Source: Martinezella miluonensis (lineage in GTDB: Bacteria; Pseudomonadota; Alphaproteobacteria; Rhizobiales; Rhizobiaceae). Taken from it: 64,000 nucleotides of DNA. The number at the start of each line of letters is the position of its first letter. Positions within the stretch are counted from its first letter, which is position 1. This document shows, one piece after another, positions 47,951 through 58,653 of this stretch. A model generated the notes under the pieces. That model searched no databases, was not told the origin of the DNA, and saw nothing but the letters and a program-made list of their open reading frames with translations. Made by a program: the position numbers and the translations under genes. The DNA lies in NCBI RefSeq assembly GCF_900094545.1, contig NZ_FMAH01000004.1, positions 124,001-188,000 on the forward strand. Reading direction: 5' to 3'.

Positions 47951-48742
47951 CTAGTTGCTGAAATCAAGGTGCGCGATTACAGGGACATGATCCGAGGGTT
48001 TTTCCCAGGCGCGTACATGCTTCTCAATCGCGGTCGCGGTGAGGCGATCGGCAGCTTCCGGCGACAGCATCAGATGATCGATGCGGATGCCGTTGTTCTT
48101 CGGCCATGCGCCGGCCTGATAATCCCAGAATGAGTAAAGCTTGACCGCGTCCGTCGTTGCACGCACCGCATCGGTAAAGCCGAGATGTTCGAGCTGACGG
48201 AAGGCTTGGCGCGTCTGCGGCAGGAACAGAGCATCGCTTTCCCAAACCTTCGGATCGAAGCAATCATAGGGCTCCGGGATGACATTGTAGTCGCCGGCAA
48301 GCACCAGGGGTTCCTCCAGCGCCAGGCGACCGACTGCGAATTTGCGCAGGCGTTCCATCCAGGCGAGCTTGTAGGGATACTTTTCCGTATCGACTGGATT
48401 GCCGTTCGGCAGATAGAGGCAGCAGACACGCAACGCGCCATGCCCTTCGACCGAGAACACCGCCTCGATGAAGCGGGCCTGTTCATCACCATCGTCGCCC
48501 GGCAAGCCACGCGTCACTTCATCCGGCTTGGTCTTGGAGAGGATAGCAACGCCGTTGAAGCCTTTTTGCCCATGCGTCTCGACGTGATAGCCGAGCGCCT
48601 CGATCTCCAGCCGCGGAAAACCTTCGTCGACCGTCTTGATCTCCTGTAGGCAAACGATGTCCGGGTTTGAATCCTTCAGCCACTGGCAGAGGTTCTCGAT
48701 ACGCGCTTTGACGCCGTTGATGTTCCAGGTGGCGATTTTCAT
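47951..48742 (-). CDS. xthA: Exodeoxyribonuclease III
   Basis: 263 residues of the EEP fold. It cuts DNA at abasic sites and trims 3' ends in base-excision repair. Seen: MKIATWNINGVKAR at the start, metal ligand Glu34 in CLQEIKT, GDYNVIPEPYD, RIDHLMLS and the C-terminal SDHVPVIAHLDF. Length equals the family norm (268 in E. coli). It is transcribed toward exoR and is preceded, on the same strand, by erpA. Confidence 0.95.
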   Translation of the reverse strand: MKIATWNINGVKARIENLCQWLKDSNPDIVCLQEIKTVDEGFPRLEIEALGYHVETHGQKGFNGVAILSKTKPDEVTRGLPGDDGDEQARFIEAVFSVEGHGALRVCCLYLPNGNPVDTEKYPYKLAWMERLRKFAVGRLALEEPLVLAGDYNVIPEPYDCFDPKVWESDALFLPQTRQAFRQLEHLGFTDAVRATTDAVKLYSFWDYQAGAWPKNNGIRIDHLMLSPEAADRLTATAIEKHVRAWEKPSDHVPVIAHLDFSN

Positions 48743-48869
48743 GGGTGGCCCATTCCTTTGCTTCGCTCCGTTGTATCCGCAGCGGATCGACTTGACTACA
48801 GCCCATATGAGAACCGGCCCGGAGCAACTGCTCCCGGCCGGCGATCAAGCTGTGGAAAAAGGGTAGGGA

Positions 48870-49202
48870 TCAGATTGCGAAACTCGTGCCGCATCCGCAG
48901 CTTGCGACCGCATTTGGATTCTTGATCTGAAAGGATTGTCCGAGAAGATTATCGACGAAATCGATCTCCGAGCCGGCCATATAGACCAACGAGAGCTGAT
49001 CGATCAGGACGGTCGCGTCACCCTTCTCGACGACCACATCATCGTCTTCAGGACCGTCGACGAGATCGAATTTATAGGAAAATCCGGAACAGCCGCCACC
49101 TTCGACGGCGACGCGAAGCGCACGTTTTCCAGCTTCCGCACCGACGATAGCAGCGATTCGCTTCGCCGCGGCATCCGACAGGGTAACACTTGTCTCAGTC
49201 AT
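48870..49202 (-). CDS. erpA: Iron-sulfur cluster insertion protein ErpA (A-type carrier)
   Basis: 110 residues. Three conserved cysteines at 38, 102 and 104 (GGGCSG and SCGCGTSF) mark A-type carriers that deliver Fe-S clusters to target enzymes. The start MTETSVTLSDAA is close to ErpA rather than IscA or SufA, and neighbouring dgt and argS are consistent with the alphaproteobacterial order. It is divergent from dgt. Confidence 0.92.
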   Translation of the reverse strand: MTETSVTLSDAAAKRIAAIVGAEAGKRALRVAVEGGGCSGFSYKFDLVDGPEDDDVVVEKGDATVLIDQLSLVYMAGSEIDFVDNLLGQSFQIKNPNAVASCGCGTSFAI

Positions 49203-49499
49203 AACTTCCTCCTGCCGGGGTCAAGATCCGGAGAGAACCATTCAGCCGTCAAACTTTCAAACGGCTGATATCCATAGCCTTTATCATGAAAGTCAGGCCG
49301 GTGACAGCAATGGTTTCATGGTTGAGCCACGCACCATTTTGCTGTTTTCTTGTCTATAGGTATGAAGGCCGCAAAGCGGCGTCAATGGGGCCGGGCGTTC
49401 GAAGACCGGATGGAATGTCCGAATGCCAGGAAGCGACTGCAGGGAAACGACGATCGCGCCTATAGTGGTGCGGGAGCCAAATGCCGGAATGGATTGATA

Positions 49500-50717
49500 A
49501 TGACAATTGATACGCATGCATTGGGTTTCGGGTATGGGGAAAAGGCAGTCTATGCGACAGATCCCTGGGCGTCGCGAGGGAGGCTCTATGAGGAGGGCGG
49601 CAGCCCGACACGCTCCGAATTCCAGCGCGATCGCGACCGCATCGTCCATACGACCGCTTTCCGCCGGCTGAAGCATAAGACGCAGGTCTTCATCGCCCAG
49701 GATGGCGATCACTATCGCACGCGGCTGACGCATACGATCGAGGTGGCGCAGATTGCTCGCGCTCTGGCGCGTGCCCTGAAGCTGGATGAGGACTTGGCGG
49801 AAGGCGTGGCGCTGGTTCACGATTTCGGCCACACGCCTTTCGGCCATACCGGCGAGGATGCGCTGCATGAGGTGCTGCTGCCCTTTGGCGGCTTCGATCA
49901 CAACGCCCAATCCCTGCGCATAGTGACGAAGCTCGAGCGCCGCTACGCCGATTTCGATGGTCTCAATCTGACCTGGGAAACGCTCGAAGGCCTGGTCAAG
50001 CACAATGGCCCGCTGATGACGCCGGACGGCAAGGGAATCCATGGTCCCGTGCCGCAGCCGATCCTCGATTATTGCGAGATCCACGATCTCGAAATCGCAT
50101 CTTTTGCCAGCCTGGAGGCGCAGGTCGCCGCGATCGCCGATGATATCGCTTATAATACCCACGATATCGATGATGGGCTGCGTTCCGGCTATCTGACCTT
50201 CGAGATGCTGGAGGAGGTGCCATTTCTTGCGGGGCTGATGGCCGAGGTAAGTGCGCGCTATCCGCATCTGGAGCCGAGCCGCTTCACGCATGAAATCATG
50301 CGCCGCCAGATCACCCGCATGGTCGAGGATGTCATCGCTGTTTCGCAGCAGGCGCTTGCCGAGATCAAGCCGGAAAGCGTTGCCGATATTCGCGCCGCCG
50401 GCCGCGTCACCGCGACCTTCTCGCCCGAAATGGCCGAAACCGACAAGCAGATCAAGCAGATGCTGTTCAAGCGCATCTACCGTCATCCGGATATCATGCG
50501 CATCCGCGCCGGTGCGGCGCAGATCGTCACGGATCTGTTCCGTGCCTATATGGACAATCCGAAGGAAATGCAGAGCCACTATTGGGTCGATCATATCGCC
50601 GGGCTTGCCGTCGCCGCCAAGGCAAGGCATGTCGGCGACTATCTGGCCGGCATGACGGACACCTATGCCATCAGTGCCCACAAGCGGCTGTTTGACCAGA
50701 CTCCCGATTTGCGGTAG
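49500..50717 (+). CDS. dgt: dNTP triphosphohydrolase (dGTPase-like)
   Basis: 405 residues. The HD-domain metal site is visible: His78 in RLTHTIEV, His107-Asp108 in [12 protein letters not shown], and [13 protein letters not shown] later. This family hydrolyses deoxynucleoside triphosphates to nucleosides and tripolyphosphate, trimming dNTP pools. It is of the short dGTPase-like type of alphaproteobacteria. Start at 49500 (MTIDTHALG); the frame is open further up to 49350 without homology. It lies 56 bases before argS in the same direction and may share a transcript. Confidence 0.92.
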   Translation: MTIDTHALGFGYGEKAVYATDPWASRGRLYEEGGSPTRSEFQRDRDRIVHTTAFRRLKHKTQVFIAQDGDHYRTRLTHTIEVAQIARALARALKLDEDLAEGVALVHDFGHTPFGHTGEDALHEVLLPFGGFDHNAQSLRIVTKLERRYADFDGLNLTWETLEGLVKHNGPLMTPDGKGIHGPVPQPILDYCEIHDLEIASFASLEAQVAAIADDIAYNTHDIDDGLRSGYLTFEMLEEVPFLAGLMAEVSARYPHLEPSRFTHEIMRRQITRMVEDVIAVSQQALAEIKPESVADIRAAGRVTATFSPEMAETDKQIKQMLFKRIYRHPDIMRIRAGAAQIVTDLFRAYMDNPKEMQSHYWVDHIAGLAVAAKARHVGDYLAGMTDTYAISAHKRLFDQTPDLR

Positions 50718-50773
50718 GCAGCGGCGGCGTCGGGCCGATAGCGGCCCGCCGAAGCTATTGCGTGGACCAGATC

Positions 50774-52534
50774 ATGAACCTTTTCACCGACTTCGAAGTT
50801 AGAATTAAGAACGCTCTCGAGCAAATTGATATTGTAAGAGAAAAGCGATCCGAACTTGACTTCGGGCGTGTCGGTGTGGAGCCGCCGCGAGATGCCAGCC
50901 ACGGTGACGTCGCGACCAATGCGGCCATGGTCCTGTCCAAGCCGCTGGGCACGAACCCGCGGGCGCTCGCCGAAATTATCGTCGCGAAGTTGAAGGAAGA
51001 TGCCGACGTCGCCGAGGTTTCGGTGGCCGGCCCCGGCTTCATCAATATCCGCCTTTCCGTCGGCTACTGGCAGCGCCTCCTGTCGACGATGATCTCCGAA
51101 GGTGAGAAATTCGGCCGCTCCAAGCTCGGCGAGGGGCAGAAGGTCAACGTCGAGTATGTCTCGGCCAATCCGACCGGGCCGATGCATGTCGGCCATTGCC
51201 GGGGCGCCGTTGTCGGCGATGCGCTCGCGAACCTGCTTGCCTTTGCCGGCTATGCCGTCACCAAGGAATATTACATCAACGACGCCGGTTCGCAGATCGA
51301 TGTGCTGGCGCGCTCCGTCTTCATTCGCTACCGCGAAGCGCTCGGCGAGCAGGTCGGCGAAATTCCGGCCGGCCTCTATCCCGGCGATTACCTGGTTCCG
51401 GTCGGCGAGGCGCTGGCCAAGGAATTCGGCACTAAGCTGCGCGGCATGCCGGAAGATCAATGGCTGCCCATCGTCAAGGATCGTGCTATCGACGCGATGA
51501 TGGCGATGATCCGTGAGGATCTGCAGGCCCTGAACGTTCATCATGACGTGTTCTTTTCCGAGCGCACGCTGCACGCCAACGGCGCGGCCCTGATCCGGAC
51601 CGCGATCAACGACCTGACCTTCAAGGGCCACGTCTACAAGGGTGCGCTGCCGCCGCCGAAGGGCCAGTTGCCGGAAGATTGGGAAGATCGCGAACAGACG
51701 CTCTTCCGCTCGACGGAAGTCGGCGACGATATCGATCGCCCGCTCATCAAGTCGGATGGCTCCTACACCTATTTCGCCGCCGACGTTGCTTACTTCAAGA
51801 ATAAGTTCGACCGCGGCTTCAACGAGATGATCTATATTCTCGGTGCGGACCATGGCGGCTACGTCAAGCGGCTCGAGGCCGTGGCGCGTGGTGTATCGGA
51901 AGGAAAGGCCAAGCTGACCGTCCTTCTGTGCCAGCTCGTCAAGCTGTTCCGTGATGGCGAACCGGTGAAGATGTCGAAGCGGTCGGGTGATTTCGTCACG
52001 CTCCGCGAAGTCGTCGACGAAGTCGGTCGCGATTCGGTACGGTTCATGATGCTCTACCGGAAAAATTCCGAGCCGCTGGACTTCGATTTCGCCAAGGTGA
52101 CGGAACAGTCCAAGGACAATCCGGTCTTCTACGTGCAGTACGCACACGCTCGCTGCATGTCGGTGTTCCGCCAAGCCAAGGAGGCCTTCCCGGATCTCGA
52201 TATCGGCGCGCTCGACCTGTCAAAGGCCGTCATCGACACGATCTCCGATCCGGCCGAGCTTCAGCTGGTCGCCAAGATTGCAGAATTCCCGCGAATCATC
52301 GAAGCTGCGGCACAGTCTCAGGAGCCGCATCGCATCGCCTTTTACCTGTATGATCTGGCAAGTTCCTTCCATGGACACTGGAACAAAGGTAAAGATTTAC
52401 CTGAATTACGATTTGTTAACGATAAGAACCGAGAATTGAGCATTGCCAGACTTGGGCTGGTGTACGCTGTCGCGTCGGTTTTGAAGTCGGGTCTCGGTAT
52501 CACCGGGACCGCAGCACCGGATGAAATGCGATAA
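50774..52534 (+). CDS. argS: Arginyl-tRNA synthetase
   Basis: 586 residues, class Ia. HVGH at 138-141 ([15 protein letters not shown]), MSKRSGDFV from 400, and the ArgS N-terminal domain for the D-loop of tRNA-Arg. The ATG at 50774 (MNLFTDFEV) is preferred to a GTG four codons earlier because the family begins there. C-terminal DALR anticodon-binding domain. It is followed by the SPOR protein after about 60 bases. Confidence 0.97.
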   Translation: MNLFTDFEVRIKNALEQIDIVREKRSELDFGRVGVEPPRDASHGDVATNAAMVLSKPLGTNPRALAEIIVAKLKEDADVAEVSVAGPGFINIRLSVGYWQRLLSTMISEGEKFGRSKLGEGQKVNVEYVSANPTGPMHVGHCRGAVVGDALANLLAFAGYAVTKEYYINDAGSQIDVLARSVFIRYREALGEQVGEIPAGLYPGDYLVPVGEALAKEFGTKLRGMPEDQWLPIVKDRAIDAMMAMIREDLQALNVHHDVFFSERTLHANGAALIRTAINDLTFKGHVYKGALPPPKGQLPEDWEDREQTLFRSTEVGDDIDRPLIKSDGSYTYFAADVAYFKNKFDRGFNEMIYILGADHGGYVKRLEAVARGVSEGKAKLTVLLCQLVKLFRDGEPVKMSKRSGDFVTLREVVDEVGRDSVRFMMLYRKNSEPLDFDFAKVTEQSKDNPVFYVQYAHARCMSVFRQAKEAFPDLDIGALDLSKAVIDTISDPAELQLVAKIAEFPRIIEAAAQSQEPHRIAFYLYDLASSFHGHWNKGKDLPELRFVNDKNRELSIARLGLVYAVASVLKSGLGITGTAAPDEMR

Positions 52535-52595
52535 ACGTCACCATTTACCCACATTGCACTGGCATTAGTTGTATCGTTTGCGAGTGGAACGGGTG

Positions 52596-55319
52596 ATGGC
52601 AGAAAAACAGTTGGCGTATCGCGCAAGCGGAAACGACGGGTTCTTTGCGGAGGACGATCCGCTAGCCGAACTCGCCCGCATCGTGGGGTTCGAGCCGCGC
52701 CCCGCTGCTCAGGCAGCTCCCGCCGCGCATCGGCAGGAGCCCGCCTTCAATCTCGAGGACGAGCTTCTTCGCGAATTCGAGCGTTACGATACGCCTCGTA
52801 TGAGTCCGGCAAATGACGTTTCCGCTCCCGCGGCACAGGTGCCCTCCGTTGAGCAGGGTCAGGCTTCGCGTCCCGCCGAGCCGGTGCGGGCTGAGCCCGT
52901 ATTCGAAGCGCCGCCCCAGCCTGTGGCTCCGGCCAAGCCGATCATGGGTGCTCGCGATCTGATCGATGAGCTGGAAATGTCGATTGCTCCGGCTTTGCAG
53001 CCGGTTGTTCAGCCGGCTCCGCAGGCCGCTGTGGTGGAGCCGCCGGTCGCACCTCCGGTCGTCAAGACGCCGCAATCGGCCGCAGCCACCGTTCGGCTGC
53101 CGCTTGCCAACTTCACGCTGGCATCTGCCTCGCGCGAGCAGCCCGCTCCGGCCGTAGTATCTCCCGTTGCTCCTCAGGCGCCGAATGCCGCGTCTGTCGA
53201 GGCAATGTTCGAAGACATGGCGGTCGATTTCGCACCTGTCGAAGTCGCGAAGCCAGCCTATGAGCCGCAGCTGGTCGCAGCGGCGCAACCGGCTCCTGCA
53301 GTCGCCCAAGTGCCCGAGCCGGCGAAATCCCCGAATGTCGATGCGGCTGCTCTTTCTGCAGAGATTGACGCTTTGCTGGCGGATGTGGATCGTTATCCCG
53401 TTCCGTCGAGAGCGAGTGCCCCGGCAGAGAAGGCCGAGCCCATTTTCGGGAATTTCGGTCCCGCCGTCACCGAATATCCGGCTGAACCTGTCGCTGCTCC
53501 GCAGCATCATGAAGAGCCAAATCCGATCACCTTTGGTGCCGAGGATCCGTTCGCGGGCCAGGACTTCGAGTTCGATCTTGCCGATATCGAGATGGAACTT
53601 GCCGAACTCGATTTCGCCGAAGCTGAAAAGTCCGCCGTAGCCCGTCAGCCGGCTCCTTCTGCTTCGTTTGTAGAGCCGGTAGTTTCCCGCGCGACGCCGG
53701 TTGCGCCGGCGCCTGTCGCTCCTGCTTCTGTCGCCGCAGTAGCGCCGCAACCGATCCCGGCTGCACCCGTTGACGTGCCTGCCGCCCGCAGCGCTGCCCC
53801 GATGTTCGATGCAGACCAACTGTTGCCCTTCGACCCGACGGAAATCTCCGACACGGAAGAGCGCGTCGAAACCTTCGAAGGATCGCATGTTCCGCATCTG
53901 CCTGTAATCGAGCCGGAGGAACCAATCGCCGTTCCGCCGGAATATGATTTCGATATCGATTCCGAAATGGCGAGCCTCTTGGGTACGCCGGCGAAGGAAG
54001 CAGCACCGGAAGCGGTCAAGTCCGCAGCCGCTGCCGCGCTGGGTGTCGCTGTTACCGCCGCCGCTTCTTCCTGGTCGAAGAACGCCGCTGCCCAGCCCGC
54101 TGCGGCCGTTGCAAAGCAGCCGATCGAAGAATTCGATGAGTTCGAGCGCGCGCTCGAAGAGGATTTCCGCCGCAGCTATCGCGAGGCATCCAGCCCGGTT
54201 GAGAACGTTGCCCGGATGACGCTGAACCCGGCAGCGGGTAGCCGTCGTCCCGTTCGTTCCGTGCGCGGCATGGTGACGGCAGCTGCTGTCATCGCTGTAC
54301 TCGGCGCCGGTGCCTACGGTGCCTATAGCTGGGTCCGTCACGGCGCGCCGATCTCTACGTTCTCCGGCGAGCCGCGTGTGATCACTGCCGATGCCGATCC
54401 GGTGAAGGTCGCTCCGGAAAATCCGGGCGGCACCGTTGTACCGAATCAGGACAAGGCTGTTTATGACCGCGTGGCCGGCGACAGCACGGCGGCGCCGAAA
54501 CAGAAGGAACTGGTTTCCTCCAACGAGCAGCCCGTCGATGTCGTTCAGAAGACGCTGATCCCCGAATCCATCTCTCCGGATGATGGTAGCGGTGATCAGG
54601 TGACCCCGACCGCTGTTGGAGAGACCCAGGATCCACGCCTGCTGCCAAATCAGAACGGCGGCAACACGAATGTTGCAGCCAATGGCGACGATCAGGTGCC
54701 CGCGGTGTCGCCGCGCAAGGTACGTACGATGATCGTGAAGCCCGACGGTTCGCTGGTTGCACGGGACGATACAGCTCCTGCGGCCGCCGACAAGCCGGCG
54801 CCTGCTGCAGCCAAGCCGGCTGCGAACAATCAGGTCGCCTCGGCGAATGCCCGGCCGGCGCCAGCCAATACCCAGGCCGCAGCTCAGCCTAACAATGGGG
54901 ATGCGGCAAGTGCTGAAAGCACGCCGATCCGCGTCGTCAAGACCAACCCGGTCCCGACGACTCGTCCCGAACCTGCCAAGGCAGCCACTCCCGCTCCGGC
55001 GCAGGAGGCTCAGCCCAAGCCGCAGCCGAAGCAGGTGGCCTCGGCAGCTCCGGCCGCCGCCTCTGCCGCAAGCGGTGGTGCTTATGGCGTGCAGATCGCA
55101 TCTCTGCCGACCGAAGCCGACGCGCAGAAGTCGCAGGCGAACCTCAAGATCAAGTTCGCCAGCGTGATCGGCAATCACCCGCTCGAGATCCGCAAGGCCG
55201 AAATCGCCGGCAAGGGCACCTACTATCGCGTTCGTGTCGTCGCCGGCACGAAGGATGAAGCCGCAGCCATTTGCGAGCGCTACCGTGCCGCTGGCGGCAC
55301 CTGCCTGATTTCGAAGTAA
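52596..55319 (+). CDS. SPOR-domain membrane protein (peptidoglycan-binding, FtsN-like layout)
   Basis: 907 residues. A very long Ala/Pro/Val-rich cytoplasmic part (about 1-550) leads to one membrane segment (559-579, MVTAAAVIAVLGAGAYGAYS) and an extracytoplasmic Pro/Ala-rich linker. A SPOR domain follows (about 828-907, starting GAYGVQIASLPTEADAQ). SPOR domains bind denuded glycan at division sites. The cytoplasmic start (NDGFFAEDDPLAELARIVGFEP) is conserved in rhizobia. Start at 52596 with GGAAC upstream, rather than a TTG nine codons earlier. The bias to Ala/Pro leaves a long open antisense frame, which is a shadow. It heads the nagZ - scpA - scpB - tat series. Confidence 0.9.
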   Translation: MAEKQLAYRASGNDGFFAEDDPLAELARIVGFEPRPAAQAAPAAHRQEPAFNLEDELLREFERYDTPRMSPANDVSAPAAQVPSVEQGQASRPAEPVRAEPVFEAPPQPVAPAKPIMGARDLIDELEMSIAPALQPVVQPAPQAAVVEPPVAPPVVKTPQSAAATVRLPLANFTLASASREQPAPAVVSPVAPQAPNAASVEAMFEDMAVDFAPVEVAKPAYEPQLVAAAQPAPAVAQVPEPAKSPNVDAAALSAEIDALLADVDRYPVPSRASAPAEKAEPIFGNFGPAVTEYPAEPVAAPQHHEEPNPITFGAEDPFAGQDFEFDLADIEMELAELDFAEAEKSAVARQPAPSASFVEPVVSRATPVAPAPVAPASVAAVAPQPIPAAPVDVPAARSAAPMFDADQLLPFDPTEISDTEERVETFEGSHVPHLPVIEPEEPIAVPPEYDFDIDSEMASLLGTPAKEAAPEAVKSAAAAALGVAVTAAASSWSKNAAAQPAAAVAKQPIEEFDEFERALEEDFRRSYREASSPVENVARMTLNPAAGSRRPVRSVRGMVTAAAVIAVLGAGAYGAYSWVRHGAPISTFSGEPRVITADADPVKVAPENPGGTVVPNQDKAVYDRVAGDSTAAPKQKELVSSNEQPVDVVQKTLIPESISPDDGSGDQVTPTAVGETQDPRLLPNQNGGNTNVAANGDDQVPAVSPRKVRTMIVKPDGSLVARDDTAPAAADKPAPAAAKPAANNQVASANARPAPANTQAAAQPNNGDAASAESTPIRVVKTNPVPTTRPEPAKAATPAPAQEAQPKPQPKQVASAAPAAASAASGGAYGVQIASLPTEADAQKSQANLKIKFASVIGNHPLEIRKAEIAGKGTYYRVRVVAGTKDEAAAICERYRAAGGTCLISK

Positions 55320-55360
55320 GCAGTCGGGGCTATCAAACTTAGCCCGGTCTAGTTTGAAAC

Positions 55361-55397
55361 AATCCGCCCGCAGAGATGGACCTGCGGGCGGATTTGC
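55361..55397 (+). terminator. Terminator after the SPOR gene
   Basis: A 13-bp stem AATCCGCCCGCAG/CTGCGGGCGGATT with an 8-base loop, then TTGCATTT. Long and perfect. Confidence 0.75.
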
Positions 55398-55536
55398 ATT
55401 TGATGGCTTCCTATCCGGACATTTGGCGAGAGAATTTGAGCTTCGAAGGCTGTCGTTTCCGTTGAAACGCCCTGTTCTTGTGTATCCCGCCTTGACGTCA
55501 CTCGCGTTTCGCGGCGTCAGACTCTATGATTCGGAT

Positions 55537-56550
55537 ATGACCGAATCGAAATCCATGATCCTTGGCTGTAGCGGCCATACCATCACGCCCCAGGAGCGCT
55601 CTTTCTATCAAGGGGAACAGCCATGGGGCTTTATCCTGTTTGGCCGCAATATCTCGGAGCCGGCGCAGATCGCCGATCTCGTTGCGTCCCTGCGTGAGAG
55701 CGTCGGGCGTGACGCACCGGTCTTCATCGATCAGGAAGGCGGCAGGGTGCAGCGCATCCGTCCGCCGATCCTGCAGCATTATCCGTCGGGACAGGCTTTG
55801 GGCGACATCTATCGCCAGGATCGCGAGCGCGGCCTGCGCGCCGCCTGGCTGATGTCGAGACTTCATGCCTTCGATTTGCTGAAGTTCGGCATCAATGTCG
55901 ATTGCCTGCCCGTTCTGGACGTTCCGGTCGAGGGATCGAGCAACGTCATCGGCAATCGCGCCTATGGGGCCGATCCGGTGACAGTAACAGAGATGGGGCG
56001 CGCAGCGGCGGAAGGGCTGAAAGCTGGCGGCATGCTGCCCGTCATGAAGCATATGCCCGGCCATGGCCGCGGCTTTGCCGATTCGCACCACGAACTGCCC
56101 GTCGTCTCCGTTCCTCGTGCGGAGCTCGAGGCCCACGATTTCGCACCGTTCGTGGCGCTCAGGGACGAGCTGATGGCGATGACCTGCCATGTCGTCTTCA
56201 CCGACATCGATCCGGAGAACCCAGCGACGACGTCGCGCAAGGTGATCGGGGAGATCATCCGCGATCATATCGGCTTCCAGGGGCTACTCTTGTCGGACGA
56301 CACCTCGATGAATGCGTTGAAGGGCACGATCGGCGAGCGCGCAGCAAATATTATTGCCGGCGGATGCGATATCGTGCTGCATTGCAATGGTGTCATGGAC
56401 GAGATGCAGCAGGTGGTTCGCAATGTTCCCGCCCTAGCGGGTGCGTCGCTGGCAAGAGCCAAGGCGGTCGAAGCGGCATTCGGCAAGAATGATGGCGCCG
56501 ACGAAGCCGCGGTTCGCGCCGAGTTCGATGCGATGTTTGCGGTGGCGTAG
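55537..56550 (+). CDS. nagZ: Beta-N-acetylhexosaminidase NagZ (glycoside hydrolase 3)
   Basis: 337 residues. It releases GlcNAc from anhydromuropeptides in peptidoglycan recycling. The NagZ loop KHMPGHGRGFADSHHELP starts at residue 171, with His and Asp of the catalytic dyad, and the nucleophile is Asp254 in LLLSDDTSMNAL. Starting at 55537 (MTESKSMILG); the ribosome site is weak. Loss of NagZ in other bacteria alters AmpC beta-lactamase induction. It precedes scpA by 32 bases. Confidence 0.93.
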   Translation: MTESKSMILGCSGHTITPQERSFYQGEQPWGFILFGRNISEPAQIADLVASLRESVGRDAPVFIDQEGGRVQRIRPPILQHYPSGQALGDIYRQDRERGLRAAWLMSRLHAFDLLKFGINVDCLPVLDVPVEGSSNVIGNRAYGADPVTVTEMGRAAAEGLKAGGMLPVMKHMPGHGRGFADSHHELPVVSVPRAELEAHDFAPFVALRDELMAMTCHVVFTDIDPENPATTSRKVIGEIIRDHIGFQGLLLSDDTSMNALKGTIGERAANIIAGGCDIVLHCNGVMDEMQQVVRNVPALAGASLARAKAVEAAFGKNDGADEAAVRAEFDAMFAVA

Positions 56551-56582
56551 AGCGAGGCTCCGAGGAACTGATAGGTGACAAG

Positions 56583-57419
56583 GTGAGCGGCACGGAAAAG
56601 CTTCAGCAGGCGGCAACGCCGATGGACAAGCTCTGGCAGGAGGGCGAGACGCAGCGCGGCTCGCACGAGCCGGCCTTGGTCGTCGATATCGCTGGCTTCG
56701 AGGGGCCGCTCGATCTTCTGCTGCATCTGGCCCGCACGCAGAAGGTCGATCTTTCCCGCATTTCCGTGCTGGCGCTTGCCGAGCAATATCTTTCGTTCAT
56801 CGATCGGGCCCGGCGCATTCGCATCGAACTTGCCGCCGACTATCTCGTCATGGCGGCTTGGCTCGCTTATCTGAAATCCAAATTGCTGATCCCGCAGCAG
56901 AGCAAGGAAGACGGTCCGACGGGCGAGGAGATGGCAGCGACGCTCGCCTTCCGCCTGAAGCGCCTTGAAGCAATGCGCGATGCGGCAACGAACCTGGTGA
57001 ACCGCAATCGTCTCGGCCGCGATATCTTTGCCCGCGGGGCGCCGGAGCATATTCCGAATCGGCGTCAATCCGCCTTCGATGCCAGCCTCTACGACCTCTT
57101 GACCGCTTACGCCGGCTTGCGCCAGCGCCAGGCCGTCACACAGGTGACGATCGAGAAACGCCGCGTCTGGTCGTTAGCCGATGCCCGGACTATTCTGGAC
57201 AGGATGATCGGCGAAATCACAGATTGGACCGCTCTGGAACACTATCTGCTGCGCTATATGACAAGCTCCGCCGACCGTGTGACGGCCATTGCCAGCGCCT
57301 TTGCGGCGTCGCTTGAACTGGTGCGCGAAGGGCAGATGGAAATACGCCAGGACGGCGCGTTCCAGCCGCTTTACATGCGGCGCGGGCCGAAGCATTCCTC
57401 GCTGGAAGCAGCGGAATAG
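56583..57419 (+). CDS. scpA: Segregation and condensation protein A
   Basis: 278 residues. This kleisin subunit bridges SMC heads with ScpB. Seen: FEGPLDLLLHLARTQKVDL near residue 40, the N-terminal domain signature, and the C-terminal winged-helix with TALEHYLLRYMTSSADRV. The start is a GTG at 56583 with AGGTGACAAG upstream; an ATG at 56622 is an alternative with AGGCGG upstream. Length compares with 250-280 in relatives. Together with scpB and SMC it condenses and segregates the chromosome. SMC is not in the window. Confidence 0.92.
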   Translation: MSGTEKLQQAATPMDKLWQEGETQRGSHEPALVVDIAGFEGPLDLLLHLARTQKVDLSRISVLALAEQYLSFIDRARRIRIELAADYLVMAAWLAYLKSKLLIPQQSKEDGPTGEEMAATLAFRLKRLEAMRDAATNLVNRNRLGRDIFARGAPEHIPNRRQSAFDASLYDLLTAYAGLRQRQAVTQVTIEKRRVWSLADARTILDRMIGEITDWTALEHYLLRYMTSSADRVTAIASAFAASLELVREGQMEIRQDGAFQPLYMRRGPKHSSLEAAE

Positions 57420-57433
57420 GGCAGGGTACGAGC

Positions 57434-58156
57434 GTGACCGAGCCGCGAGACGATCAGGAGAGCACCGAGCACGAGACGGCAGCGCCGGAAGCCGTCGAGC
57501 ACCGCCTCGGCGAGGCCGAGCGCATTGCGGAAGCGCTGGTTTTCGCTTCGGCTCAACCGGTCTCCGAGTCCTTCATTGCCGAACGCGTCGCGAAAGGCGT
57601 CGATGTCGCCGCCGTGATGCGGAAACTCAGGGCCGATTATGCCATGCGCGGCGTCAATCTCGTGCAGATAGATGGCGCCTGGGCGTTTCGGACGGCCGCC
57701 GATCTCTCATTTGTGATCCGGCGCGACGAGAGCGAGGTGCGCAAGCTGTCCCGTGCTGCGCTGGAGGTCTTGGCCATCATTGCTTATCACCAGCCGGTGA
57801 CGCGCGCCGAAATCGAAGACATCAGGGGCGTGCAGACATCGAAAGGCACGCTCGATGTATTGATGGAATCCGGCTGGGTCCGTTTCCGCGGTCGCCGCCG
57901 TACGCCGGGTCGGCCTGTCACCCTCGGTACCACTAGGGATTTCCTCGATCACTTCGGTCTGGAAGAGCTGCGCGATCTGCCCGGTCTCGAAGAATTGAAG
58001 GGGGCGGGGCTGCTCTCAGGCCGTATTCCGGCCAATTTCAATATTCCGTCGCCATTGATGAGCGACGAACTGACGGAAGATGAGGATCCGATCACGCAGA
58101 TGGATCTGGAGGAGCTGGGCTTGCTGCCGCCCACTGGGGCGCCCTCGGAAGACTGA
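57434..58156 (+). CDS. scpB: Segregation and condensation protein B
   Basis: 240 residues. Two winged-helix domains: the first has ERIAEALVFASAQPVSE and the second has EVRKLSRAALEVLAIIAYHQPVTRAEIEDIRG, the ScpB signature region, given here only in part. Start is a GTG at 57434, 14 bases past the scpA stop. C-terminal acidic tail (DELTEDEDPITQMDLEELG) is usual for alphaproteobacteria. It is the partner of ScpA. Confidence 0.92.
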   Translation: MTEPRDDQESTEHETAAPEAVEHRLGEAERIAEALVFASAQPVSESFIAERVAKGVDVAAVMRKLRADYAMRGVNLVQIDGAWAFRTAADLSFVIRRDESEVRKLSRAALEVLAIIAYHQPVTRAEIEDIRGVQTSKGTLDVLMESGWVRFRGRRRTPGRPVTLGTTRDFLDHFGLEELRDLPGLEELKGAGLLSGRIPANFNIPSPLMSDELTEDEDPITQMDLEELGLLPPTGAPSED

Positions 58157-58395
58157 GCCCTCGCTCGCAACAGCCCTCGGAAAAACATTAGCATTTTCTT
58201 TCGAAAGCCGATGGCAGGTCTCTCTTTTGCCATCAGTGGATGCGAATATGAAAGCATCCTCTCGACCCGGAGACGTTTGGCCGCCGCTACCGGCGTTTGT
58301 CATTCCGATATGCGTGGATGTACTCAATTTTGTTGTTTGAAAAACATCCGCAAACGTCTTACATCGGGGGAACATTGAAATCGGGAGTTATCGCA

Positions 58396-58599
58396 ATGGG
58401 TTCTCTAAGCATATGGCACTGGCTGATCGTCCTCGCCATCGCGCTGTTGTTGTTCGGTCGTGGAAAGATCCCGGAGCTGATGGGTGACGTTGCCAAGGGT
58501 ATCAAGAGCTTCAAGAAGGGCATGAACGACGAGGACGAAGCTCCGGCGCAGCCGACAACGTCCCGCACGGTCGAGCACAAGGCTGACGAAACGAAGTAA
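58396..58599 (+). CDS. tatA: Sec-independent translocase subunit TatA
   Basis: 67 residues. One N-terminal membrane helix ([20 protein letters not shown]) ending in [16 protein letters not shown], the TatA hinge and amphipathic helix, then a short polar tail. TatA oligomers form the passage for folded twin-arginine proteins. The start is the ATG at 58396 with GGGAG 8 bases upstream. It is the first gene of tatABC. Confidence 0.95.
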   Translation: MGSLSIWHWLIVLAIALLLFGRGKIPELMGDVAKGIKSFKKGMNDEDEAPAQPTTSRTVEHKADETK

Positions 58600-58653
58600 T
58601 CATGTCGGGCAGGCGGATGCTTTAAGGCGTGCCGTTGGCCCAGGAGCCTTTGC

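Noticed and set aside
49293..52174. Long minus-strand frames opposite dgt and argS (462 and 503 codons)
   Set aside because: Shadows of well-identified genes.
52662..55178. An 838-codon minus-strand frame opposite the SPOR gene
   Set aside because: Arg/Gly/Cys-rich shadow of the Ala/Pro-rich coding strand; no domain is visible.
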